From contig JAUVEQ010000019.1 of assembly GCA_030594725.1 (NCBI GenBank), positions 1-15,676 of the forward strand: DNA of 15,676 nt. Reading direction: 5' to 3'. Each line of letters opens with the position of its first letter. Position 1 is the first letter of the stretch. Positions 7,701-13,247 of this stretch are shown in pieces. The position numbers were made by a program, and so were the translations under genes. This stretch comes from Methanobacteriota archaeon (GTDB lineage Archaea; Thermoplasmatota; DTKX01; GCA-020343715). The notes below the pieces were generated by a model. That model was not told the origin of the DNA and ran no database searches. It saw nothing but the letters and a program-made list of their open reading frames with translations.

Positions 7701-8514
7701 CCATGTTCAACCCGCTGTTGGCCGCCGTCCAGTTGCCCTTGCCGTCGCCGAGGAAGATGCGGTGGTCATCGGTCGCCAGGGCGCAGGCGATGTCAAGGTA
7801 ACCATCGTTGTTCACATCGCCGAGCCTGATGGTGTAACCCCCGCCCCCGAAGGTGTCGTACGGGAGGCCCCTCGAGGCATTGGTCCAGTTGCCCTTGCCG
7901 TCGCCAAGGTACGCTTGGATGGACGGATGGGACAGCCTGTCGCAGTAGACGATGTCCAGGTGGCCGTCGTTGTTGAGGTCGCCCAGCTCGACATCGTCCG
8001 AGGTGAGGCTGGTGTTCACCCTCCCGAAGGGACCGTCCCACTTGCCCGTCCCGTCCCCCCGGTAGATCCTGGCATTGGCACCGTGGTCCCCGACGGCGAG
8101 GTCCAGGTGGCCGTCCCCGTCCACGTCACCGAGGTCCATCCCTCCTCCGGTGCTTCTGGCGGGCAGACCGTTGGAGGCATCTCGCCATACGAGGTTGCCG
8201 TTCTGGATATAGACCTTGGGCCCGTTCCCCAGTCGAGTGATGGCCGTGATATCCTGGTAACCGTCCCCGTTCACGTCGCCTATGGCGGGGTCGCACTTCC
8301 AGCCTCCACCGAGCGGTATGCCACTGGATGCCTTCACGAAGGATATGGTACCCATGGGAGTGTAGGCCAGTGGTGAAGCCCCGGTCCCATCGCCAGGTCC
8401 ATCGTCAGGCCCATCGCCATTACCTACCGTGGCGCCACCGATCTCGATGAACAGCAGCGTAAGGATGAGCAAGACGAGGACGGGTCTATGCGTCAAGTTC
8501 GCGGCTCCCAACAT
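4756..8514 (-). CDS. Surface-anchored FG-GAP/VCBS propeller with multiple Ig-like domains
   Basis: This 1252-residue protein has an N-terminal signal sequence (hydrophobic about residues 11-26), a low-complexity D/G/P linker (31-47), then seven FG-GAP/VCBS repeats spaced about 50 residues apart. Their calcium-loop cores centre near 79-88, 129-138, 178-187, 231-241, 281-290, 330-339 and 381-391, for example GDVNGDGYQD and GDVDGDGHLD. Seven repeats fit a closed seven-bladed, Ca-binding integrin-type propeller (about 55-412). Residues about 415-1195 are successive Ig/Big-type beta domains (repeated phrases such as LRVSAGYFG, LRVTATVEG). One membrane helix (about 1204-1227) followed by KRR and an acidic tail anchors it with the ectodomain outside. 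Many N-X-S/T sequons suit archaeal N-glycosylation. A role in adhesion or cell surface structure is inferred; the ligand is unknown. It converges with the + strand membrane protein gene. Confidence 0.88.
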   Translation of the reverse strand: MLGAANLTHRPVLVLLILTLLFIEIGGATVGNGDGPDDGPGDGTGASPLAYTPMGTISFVKASSGIPLGGGWKCDPAIGDVNGDGYQDITAITRLGNGPKVYIQNGNLVWRDASNGLPARSTGGGMDLGDVDGDGHLDLAVGDHGANARIYRGDGTGKWDGPFGRVNTSLTSDDVELGDLNNDGHLDIVYCDRLSHPSIQAYLGDGKGNWTNASRGLPYDTFGGGGYTIRLGDVNNDGYLDIACALATDDHRIFLGDGKGNWTAANSGLNMDAQYWGIDLGDYDNDGDLDLALGGWNRDTVAVYRNDGRANWTRASSGLPNLMVAGVEFADLDLDGNLDLVAMGYNTGKTHVFRGNGRGSWSEVTSGMPTAQSWDAIGVGAGDLDHNGYPDLVLCFGQDSQEGGALEVWKNSQPQPANLSVQVMEPRPLSKLRPGSLRLITWNSVGGVRPSSMDLSYSTTGPKGPWMTVATGVADTGRHQWIIPDTVSRNCYVRVYAHHPTDPAKDGSGVSRERFEIFTDGRRGVELELEVPVGGEVFYLGDLVQVNWTVQDGTAPYDIRAYYGTNGTEGDVTLVGTERMDNGGKGNLTFLLPEDEPTYTGFLEVVATDSALVPSSFADGTDGTFVVGEKMDRLELQQGDLDMEIGGTATFDVRAWSPDREITHLLAFKWSLGGTSCEINDTSGPSVQVTALLPGEAVLRVSAGYFGITLSDRTNVTVMNRIRDLEVTPTQLTLDHNGSALIVARAVDVLSRDITSETAFTWSVDGDVVSLDTDTGPAVNVTGTGVGQGWVNVSAVYRSTTLHQSVQLGVYRTIGSVRLEPKDAEVEKGGTLQMTAISMATDGVPIPEGVYYEYEVVGDAGYLYPPRASGSPVFHATGLGGVTIVVKATYGDVQVTDSTVVTVIPADIPVRVDIHLPVSLDPEWVPVGEPIDVYASVHGKGGEDLTPKARFDWSMEPDIVSWQAIGRNGTRIVPEALGNVELRVTATVEGFSISTSVNLTFVRTVDAVEMLTDPEEGPVHQGDTVLLTLVLLDWLGEPILEGAEYGWSTESGVLRPTDDPSKVEWVITEVGTHVVTVEYALGPQRGNTTQSVVVLRTLGEVQLGDVPDTAFVGDVIGVRVTVLDYDGNDVTGLVEVRLQVISGSTASVDWEWDPVGVMNMTFLTWGDLNFSMVADLEGSTVQAGASLTVTLAAEDGPDDEGRDHAGWTILAIAVVVIVGALSGGYLYSRKRRQGTSDMHEPDPSDDGPEDDP

Positions 8515-8549
8515 CTATCACACCAGTCGCTGTAGATGGGACTGGTCGA

Positions 8550-8558
8550 TTATTAATG
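8550..8558 (-). promoter_or_regulatory. Possible TATA-like element for the FG-GAP protein gene
   Basis: Read on the - strand, ATTAATAAT lies about 40 nt upstream of the ATG at 8514 in an AT-rich pocket of otherwise GC-rich DNA. It would place a transcription start near 8528 with a short leader containing GGTG before the ATG. This supports separate transcription from the NifU-ended operon, which stops 137 bp upstream. Confidence 0.4.
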
Positions 8559-8651
8559 TTGGTGGATTGTTCAGCCGCCGCGGGCAAGCCATGACAACTG
8601 GGGCAATTCCAAGCAGAGTGGACCATCGACCGCGTCCAGTACCCGGTGTGG

Positions 8652-9083
8652 TCAGGTGACCTTCACGGCACCGTGCAGGGTGGCCACTGCCAGGCGGGCG
8701 CAGTGGAGGTTCTCCTCGGGAAGGCCGTCCAGACGTTCGAGGAGGTCCTCGTCGGTGATGGCCAGTACCTGTTCTTTCCTTTGGCCCTGTGCCATCTTCG
8801 ACAGCATGCTCCCGCAAGCGAAGGTGGCCCCGCAACCGTCCGTCGAGAACTTGACCTCGACCACCGTGTCACCCTCGACGACCACGAACATCTCCATCGT
8901 GTCGCCGCACGAACCTGTCAGTACCGCCTTGCCATTAGGATTCTCGATGACCCCGAAGTTCTGGGGATGATGCGCCTCGTAGAGAGCTGTTTCTGAGAAC
9001 ACCTTCGCCTCGTCCTCGTCGATCCTCGACTGAAGATTGGAAGCCAGCTTATCGATCCCGTCGGTGTAGTTCGTCTCTTCCAT
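8652..9083 (-). CDS. nifU: NifU/IscU-type iron-sulfur cluster assembly scaffold
   Basis: This 143-residue protein is a single-domain NifU_N/IscU scaffold, on which [2Fe-2S] or [4Fe-4S] clusters are built before transfer to target proteins. The three ligand cysteines are present in family context: GSCGDTME (C59, with the conserved Asp61), DGCGATFACGS (C84) and LHCARLA (C128). An extra cysteine, C90, sits in the second motif. The start at 9083 is supported by GAGGAGGTT at 9089-9097 on the - strand. It is the last gene of the operon, 23 bp after the radical SAM gene. No cysteine desulfurase is in the window, so the sulfur donor is elsewhere or is sulfide. It most likely supplies clusters to the ferredoxin-bearing ATPases and the radical SAM enzyme; this is inferred from context. 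Confidence 0.92.
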   Translation of the reverse strand: MEETNYTDGIDKLASNLQSRIDEDEAKVFSETALYEAHHPQNFGVIENPNGKAVLTGSCGDTMEMFVVVEGDTVVEVKFSTDGCGATFACGSMLSKMAQGQRKEQVLAITDEDLLERLDGLPEENLHCARLAVATLHGAVKVT

Positions 9084-9088
9084 TCCAT

Positions 9089-9097
9089 AACCTCCTC
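9089..9097 (-). promoter_or_regulatory. Ribosome binding site of the NifU-like gene
   Basis: GAGGAGGTT on the - strand, about 5 nt before the ATG at 9083, matches the anti-Shine-Dalgarno and fixes the start against an out-of-frame ATG further upstream. Confidence 0.65.
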
Positions 9098-9106
9098 AAC
9101 CATTCC

Positions 9107-10048
9107 TTAAGTACGTGCATTCCTCACGAGATGATGTGGTAAGAGGTACGTCTCTCCGCGCCATCTCACCGTGTGGATCTCCTCGTCGAACAACATCTCC
9201 TCGACCGCTCCCTCGCCATTCAGACGGGTACACAGGTCCCTGGCTATCCTCTCCCTCAGTGGATGGCGGGAGCAGATGGTAAGGACGGCCTCCCGGCAGC
9301 TCCCGAAATCCGACGCGTTGAACGGAGCATCCGCCTCACTCACCATGGCCTCGCTGGAACCGAGCAACTCCTCCGCCCTGAGCACCCTGTCCGGTTCAGG
9401 CACTTCGACCCAATCCTCTGTAGGGGGCCGGATGGGTGTCAGAAGGTCCACCCGTCCGGGCTCGATCCTTTTGATCAACTCGCGAAGGGCTTTGAGGGAC
9501 ACATCGGAGTCGTTGAGCCCGTGGACGAGCATCACCTCCAGCCACAGGTCGCCTGTGTACTCCTGGCTGAAGCTCACCAGCCCTTCTATGGCCGCGTAGA
9601 AGACCAGGTCCCCGTGGGGCCGATGCATGCGCCGCCAGGTCTGGTACTCTGCGGTGGCGAGGGTCGGAAGGACCCTGTCCGCCGCCATCAGCTCCGCCCT
9701 CACTCGGGCGTCGAAGAGCAGCGATCCGTTGGTCACCACCGCAACGGGGACGTCGAACCGTTCCTTGACCAGCCCGATGAGAAGACCGATATCCGATGAT
9801 AACGTGGGCTCCCCGTCGCCGATGAAGGTGATGTGGTCCACGTCGCCTGTGACCTCCAGCGCGTTCCCGATCTCGCCAAGGATGTCGGCCGGAGGAAAGA
9901 AACTGCGCCGCTCAGCGGTCTGGTAAGTGGTCCTGCCCAGCTGGCAGTACACGCACGAGTACGTGCAGGTCTTCGGCGGGACGAGACTCACACCCAGGGA
10001 GCGTCCGAGACGCCGCGAGGGCACAGGTCCGTAGACGTGGTGGCTCAT
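9107..10048 (-). CDS. Radical SAM protein, COG0731-like
   Basis: This 313-residue protein has the radical SAM cluster motif CTYSCVYC (C28, C32, C35), which binds a [4Fe-4S] cluster that cleaves S-adenosylmethionine. The N-terminus YGPVPSRRLGRSLGV and the GDGEPTL motif (SAM-binding GGE-type, about residues 77-83) are hallmarks of the COG0731 Fe-S oxidoreductase family, which includes relatives of the wyosine enzyme TYW1. It lacks the flavodoxin-like and longer tRNA-binding parts of TYW1. The C-terminal about 100 residues form a separate small domain with cysteines C250-C275 region but no ferredoxin motif. It starts 30 bp after the His-tailed ORP-like gene with AAGGGG as ribosome binding site. 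The substrate is not known. The operon context suggests a step in metal cofactor maturation rather than tRNA modification, but this is inference. Confidence 0.85.
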   Translation of the reverse strand: MSHHVYGPVPSRRLGRSLGVSLVPPKTCTYSCVYCQLGRTTYQTAERRSFFPPADILGEIGNALEVTGDVDHITFIGDGEPTLSSDIGLLIGLVKERFDVPVAVVTNGSLLFDARVRAELMAADRVLPTLATAEYQTWRRMHRPHGDLVFYAAIEGLVSFSQEYTGDLWLEVMLVHGLNDSDVSLKALRELIKRIEPGRVDLLTPIRPPTEDWVEVPEPDRVLRAEELLGSSEAMVSEADAPFNASDFGSCREAVLTICSRHPLRERIARDLCTRLNGEGAVEEMLFDEEIHTVRWRGETYLLPHHLVRNART

Positions 10049-10078
10049 CCGTTTCCCCTTCTCGACTCATTACGTTCG

Positions 10079-10477
10079 CTATTCATGATGGTGATCGTGT
10101 TCCCCGTGATCGTGCTGACGGAATGCGTGCTGCTTGCAGGCGTTCTCGTCAGTGGCCTCCTGGAGCGCGCCGGACTGGTACATCTGGACCGCGTCCCTCA
10201 CGGTGCCGTTGGCACCGACGAAGACACGGATCCCCATCTCCTCGAACATCATGATGGCCCGTCGACCGAGGCCACCGCAGACCATCACGTCCACATTGGC
10301 CTTGACCATCAGCTCCGGTGGGTAGCCCGTGCCGCCCATGTGCTCGCTGGTGTTCGTTAGCGTCTCGACCGCATCCGTCTTGGTGTCGACTATCGTGTAG
10401 GTCGGGACCCTGCCGAAGTGCTCGCCGACCTGCTCGTCCAAGCCATTGTTGCCCATAGATGGTACTGAAATCCTCAT
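10079..10477 (-). CDS. NifX/ORP-family metal cluster-binding protein with His-rich tail
   Basis: This 132-residue protein belongs to the dinitrogenase iron-molybdenum cofactor (NifX/NifB C-terminal/ORP) family, small RNase H-like proteins that bind metal-sulfur clusters. Family signs are MRISVPSMG, the HFGRVPTYTIVD segment (20-31) and CGGLGRRAI (67-75). After the fold ends near residue 108 comes a tail with seven histidines between 117 and 131 plus C114, a probable metal-chelating extension absent from the second paralogue here. The ATG follows AGGAGGAAA at a good spacing. It sits between the DUF1847 and radical SAM genes. In Desulfovibrio the ORP relative holds a Mo/Cu sulfide cluster; the metal here is unknown and could be Mo, Cu, Ni, Fe or Zn. 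Confidence 0.88.
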   Translation of the reverse strand: MRISVPSMGNNGLDEQVGEHFGRVPTYTIVDTKTDAVETLTNTSEHMGGTGYPPELMVKANVDVMVCGGLGRRAIMMFEEMGIRVFVGANGTVRDAVQMYQSGALQEATDENACKQHAFRQHDHGEHDHHHE

Positions 10478-10498
10478 GTTACTTTCCTCCTGAATGTC

Positions 10499-11119
10499 TC
10501 AATCGTCATTGATGTTACCCTCATCATCTTCATCGTCATCGAACACACCGAGCCGGGCCTCCCTGTGGTACCGCGAATATATGGCACCCAGCGGGTTGTG
10601 GGCCAGCACCCGGTCCTTGGCGGCCAGGGTGACCACCGGGGCCACCGAGCTGCTGTAGAACTGGGAGTCGTGGCCGACACAGAGGCCAAGTACCACGTTG
10701 AGGTCGGTGCCCGCGTCCGCGAGCACAGCCGCCTGACCAGCGGGGTTGCAGGTGCTCTCCCTGTCCTCGCCACGGAGGTGGGGAAGGCCGAACTCGTCCT
10801 TGGACACGCCTCCCACCTTGCAGCAGACCGAATGGACCTCGAAGTACTTGCCGTAGTAACGGGACACCCACCGGGCCTCCTCGGCCAGACCTATGCAGAA
10901 AGCGAGACCCAGCCTCTTGACGCCCAGCTTCTTCGCCAGATGCGTTATCTCCTCGATCCGGGTCGCCGCGAGGTAGTTCTCCACCTCCACCTCTCCAGAC
11001 GCCTTGAGCAACCGCAGGTCATCTCCCACGTAGGTCTCGCCAGCGACCTTCGGGGCAAGCCCGGCCGAGCAGTCCTCGCCCACCTCGCATCGTCTGTGAT
11101 CGCACTCAGCGCATCTCAT
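10499..11119 (-). CDS. DUF1847 family cysteine-rich protein
   Basis: This 206-residue protein matches the DUF1847 pattern known from anaerobes: an N-terminal CX2CX4CX5C (C3, C6, C11, C17), the core RIEEITHLAKKLGVKRLGLAFCIGL (C75), VCCKVGG (C99, C100), CNPAGQA (C124) and LGLCVGHDS (C147), ending with KDRVLAHNPLGAIY. Biochemical function is not established. The many conserved cysteines and its position between the Fe-S ATPases and an ORP-like protein suggest metal or Fe-S binding. A 14-residue acidic tail (DDDEDDE) follows the core. The start has TGAGGAGAG upstream. This is the least understood conserved member of the operon. Confidence 0.85.
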   Translation of the reverse strand: MRCAECDHRRCEVGEDCSAGLAPKVAGETYVGDDLRLLKASGEVEVENYLAATRIEEITHLAKKLGVKRLGLAFCIGLAEEARWVSRYYGKYFEVHSVCCKVGGVSKDEFGLPHLRGEDRESTCNPAGQAAVLADAGTDLNVVLGLCVGHDSQFYSSSVAPVVTLAAKDRVLAHNPLGAIYSRYHREARLGVFDDDEDDEGNINDD

Positions 11120-11131
11120 CTCGTTCTCTCC

Positions 11132-12010
11132 TCAGTCATAGCGCACATCAAGGACATCCTGGATCTGGACCCAGAGCCTGCGAAGGCCCTGGGCGAGGGG
11201 ACCGTCGTCGTGCTCCACCACCGTTCTTCTGGCCATCATGGCGTCGGTGGCCGCTGTATCGTACGGCAGTCTGTCGAACACCTCGACACCCTGGTCCCGG
11301 CACCATCCCTCGATGACGGTGGCCTCCTCGGGGTTCAGCTCCGCCCTGTTCACCACGGCCATTGCTGGTACGTCGAAATGATGGGCCAGTTCGACAGCGC
11401 GCGACAATCCCTGACGGCCGGACAGCGTGGGCTCGGCGACGACAAGTACGGCATCGACGCCCGACAGCGCGGAGATGGCGGGGCATCCGATACCTGGTGG
11501 TCCATCGATAAGGATGTGCTCACTGCCATGCTCCAATGCAAGGTTGTCGGCGTACCGCCTCACCTCCATGACCAGCTTGCCCGATGCCTCCTCGCCGGCC
11601 CTCAGCTTTGCGTGGGCCATCGGCCCGAACCTGGTGGATGACACGAAGACATCCCCCGCGACCCGGTCCTCCATGGTGATGGCCCCCTCGGGGCATACGA
11701 TGGAGCACGCCGTGCAACCCTCGCAGGAGGACTCGTCGAGGATGATGTCCTCCGAGATGGCATCGTAACGGCAGACCTGATGGCATGAACCGCACTTGGT
11801 ACAAAGCAGATCATCGATGGTGGCGAGCTGGAGACCGAGGTACTCGTGTGATTCCCTGACCTCTGGGTCCAACAGCAGGTGGAGGTCGGGAGCGTCCACG
11901 TCGCAGTCGGCCAGTATGGGCTCGTCGGCGAGGGCGGCCAGGGAGGCCATAACGGTGGTCTTGCCCGTGCCACCCTTGCCGGACATGACCAACAGGCGTA
12001 TGGCGGCCAT
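11132..12010 (-). CDS. MinD-type ATPase with 2x[4Fe-4S] ferredoxin insertion (ORP-complex type), copy A
   Basis: The ATG at 12008-12010 gives 292 residues starting MAAIRLLVMSGKGGTGKTT. An upstream frame would reach 12064 but overlaps the preceding gene by 55 nt. The deviant Walker A is at 10-19 (SGKGGTGKTT), switch I-like CDVDAPDLHLLL follows, and Walker B LIDGPPG is at 167-173. Between them sits a ferredoxin domain with two complete motifs: C70, C73, C76, C80 and C96, C99, C102, C106. Such proteins are homologous to DVU2103/DVU2104 of the Desulfovibrio orange protein complex. The ATG overlaps the previous stop by one base (TGATG), with GGAGGTGG at 12017-12025 as ribosome binding site. Function as an ATP-driven electron donor or cluster-insertion factor is inferred. 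Confidence 0.9.
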   Translation of the reverse strand: MAAIRLLVMSGKGGTGKTTVMASLAALADEPILADCDVDAPDLHLLLDPEVRESHEYLGLQLATIDDLLCTKCGSCHQVCRYDAISEDIILDESSCEGCTACSIVCPEGAITMEDRVAGDVFVSSTRFGPMAHAKLRAGEEASGKLVMEVRRYADNLALEHGSEHILIDGPPGIGCPAISALSGVDAVLVVAEPTLSGRQGLSRAVELAHHFDVPAMAVVNRAELNPEEATVIEGWCRDQGVEVFDRLPYDTAATDAMMARRTVVEHDDGPLAQGLRRLWVQIQDVLDVRYD

Positions 12011-12843
12011 CAGGCGCCACCTCCCGTCAGTTCGTCCAGGAGGCGGGAGAACCGCTCCCTCCATTCAGGCATGGCCTCGACGAAGTGGAGCCCGCGGGAG
12101 TACAGCTTCGCGATCTCCATCGAATCGGGGATGCGCATCAGGACGGGCACCCCCTCTTTCTCAAGGTAGCGGTCCATCTCCTCGTAGCCCTCCCGGTCCC
12201 TGTTCACGACCACGGAGAACGGCACGCCCAGCTCGCGGATCATGTCCACCGCCATCGTGAGGTCGAACAGGCCGAAGGGCGTGGGCTCTGTGACCAGTAG
12301 GCAGTGGTCGGTGTTCTTAATGGTCTCGACCACGGGGCACGCCGTCCCAGGTGGCGAGTCTAGGATCTGGAGCCCGTTGTCGGGGGCCAGCGTCTTCAGT
12401 CTCGTTATCAGAGGCGTCGCGAGGGGCTGACCGATGTCAAGGAAGCCGGTGTAGAGGTGGAGGCCGTTCCTTTCCTGCAGCGTCACCTCGCCGATGCGCC
12501 TCCTCTCCTCGTGTATGGCATCCTCCGGGCACACCAGGCCGCACACGCCGCAACCGTGGCACATGTCGTCGATAACTATCACCTGGTCCTTGACGACCGC
12601 GATGGCCCCAAAGACGCATGCGCGTGCGCATTCACCGCAGTGGGTGCACTTGTCCTCGTCCACCCTGGCCACGGGTATCGTGACCTCCTCGACCAGGTCG
12701 CCCTTCCCACCCAGGAACAGGTGGTCGTCGGGCTCCTCCACGTCGCAATCCACCAGGGTGACCTCCCCGGCCACGATGGCCAAGCCTAGGGCCACCGTGG
12801 TCTTGCCGGTGCCACCCTTGCCGCTGGCCACCGCCAACCTCAA
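12010..12843 (-). CDS. MinD-type ATPase with 2x[4Fe-4S] ferredoxin insertion (ORP-complex type), copy B
   Basis: This 277-residue protein is a paralogue of the downstream ATPase. Walker A is SGKGGTGKTT (7-16), followed by CDVEEPDDHLFL. The ferredoxin insertion has C66, C69, C72, C76 and C95, C98, C101, C105, and Walker B is LDSPPGT (161-167). The start codon is TTG at 12843, 7 bp after the ORP-like gene, with GAGGTGAT overlapping that gene's stop as ribosome binding site. Both copies keep all nucleotide and cluster residues, so neither is a dead subunit. Their one-base overlap suggests equal expression and probably a heterodimer. It resembles the paired ATPases of the Desulfovibrio ORP operon; the partner for electrons is unknown. 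Confidence 0.9.
   Translation of the reverse strand: MRLAVASGKGGTGKTTVALGLAIVAGEVTLVDCDVEEPDDHLFLGGKGDLVEEVTIPVARVDEDKCTHCGECARACVFGAIAVVKDQVIVIDDMCHGCGVCGLVCPEDAIHEERRRIGEVTLQERNGLHLYTGFLDIGQPLATPLITRLKTLAPDNGLQILDSPPGTACPVVETIKNTDHCLLVTEPTPFGLFDLTMAVDMIRELGVPFSVVVNRDREGYEEMDRYLEKEGVPVLMRIPDSMEIAKLYSRGLHFVEAMPEWRERFSRLLDELTGGGA
12017..12025 (-). promoter_or_regulatory. Ribosome binding site fixing the start of ATPase copy A
   Basis: GGGAGGTGG on the - strand ends about 7 nt before the ATG at 12008-12010 and lies inside the last codons of ATPase copy B. It shows that the frame upstream to 12064 is not used and that translation of the two ATPases is coupled. Confidence 0.7.
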
Positions 12844-12850
12844 GGACCCA

Positions 12851-13216
12851 TCACCTCTGGTGACGGGCAGGCCCCGTGGGCTCCTCGGCCACCGTGGTCT
12901 GTTTGGACTCTAGGAGGTCCAGTGCGTCATGGATCGTTCCCGAGACCCTCGAGTAGACCTTGATCTGGGCCCGCTCCAGGACCGAGAAAGCATTGGGACC
13001 CACCTCTCCTGCGATAACGACATCGGCACCCTGGTCGATCACCGTCTGGGCCGCTGTGATGCCGGCCCCACCGCTCTGGACCGCCGCGGGGTTGGTGACC
13101 ACTTTGAATTCCTTGGTCTCCGGGTCCACTAGGATGAATCGGGCGCACCGCCCGAATCGTTCATCGATCCTGCCAGATAGGTCGTTCCCATTCGTTGGTA
13201 TCGCTACTAGCATCAT
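12851..13216 (-). CDS. NifX/ORP-family metal cluster-binding protein
   Basis: This 121-residue protein is a second member of the dinitrogenase iron-molybdenum cofactor (NifX/ORP) family, with IPTNGNDLSGRIDERFGRCARFILVD (about 6-31) and the ADVVIAGEVGPNA segment (64-76). Its tail is short and lacks the histidines of its paralogue at 10079-10477, and the only cysteine is C24. It lies 31 bp after the Mrp-type ATPase gene and 7 bp before the first ferredoxin ATPase. This Mrp-ORP-ATPase-ATPase order matches the parts of the Desulfovibrio orange protein complex, where ORP binds a mixed Mo/Cu sulfide cluster non-covalently. Start ATG is one of two in tandem (13211-13216) preceded by AAAGGTGAT. The metal is not determinable from sequence. 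Confidence 0.9.
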   Translation of the reverse strand: MMLVAIPTNGNDLSGRIDERFGRCARFILVDPETKEFKVVTNPAAVQSGGAGITAAQTVIDQGADVVIAGEVGPNAFSVLERAQIKVYSRVSGTIHDALDLLESKQTTVAEEPTGPARHQR

Positions 13217-13247
13217 ATCACCTTTTATTACTGCTCAATATCCGGAG

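Noticed and set aside
7300..8300. Regularly spaced similar DNA segments, considered as a CRISPR array or tandem repeat
   Set aside because: The similarity comes from codons for the seven calcium-loop motifs of the FG-GAP protein; units are about 150 bp, diverged and in frame.
4726..8376. Long + strand open frames (4726-6093 and 7018-8376) antisense to the FG-GAP gene
   Set aside because: The FG-GAP repeats and Ig domains on the - strand are unambiguous; the + strand frames have compositions expected from reading GC-rich codons backwards.
12011..12064. Extended start of ferredoxin ATPase copy A at 12064
   Set aside because: It would overlap copy B by 55 nt and add unrelated residues; the ATG at 12010 has a strong ribosome binding site and starts right at the P-loop strand.
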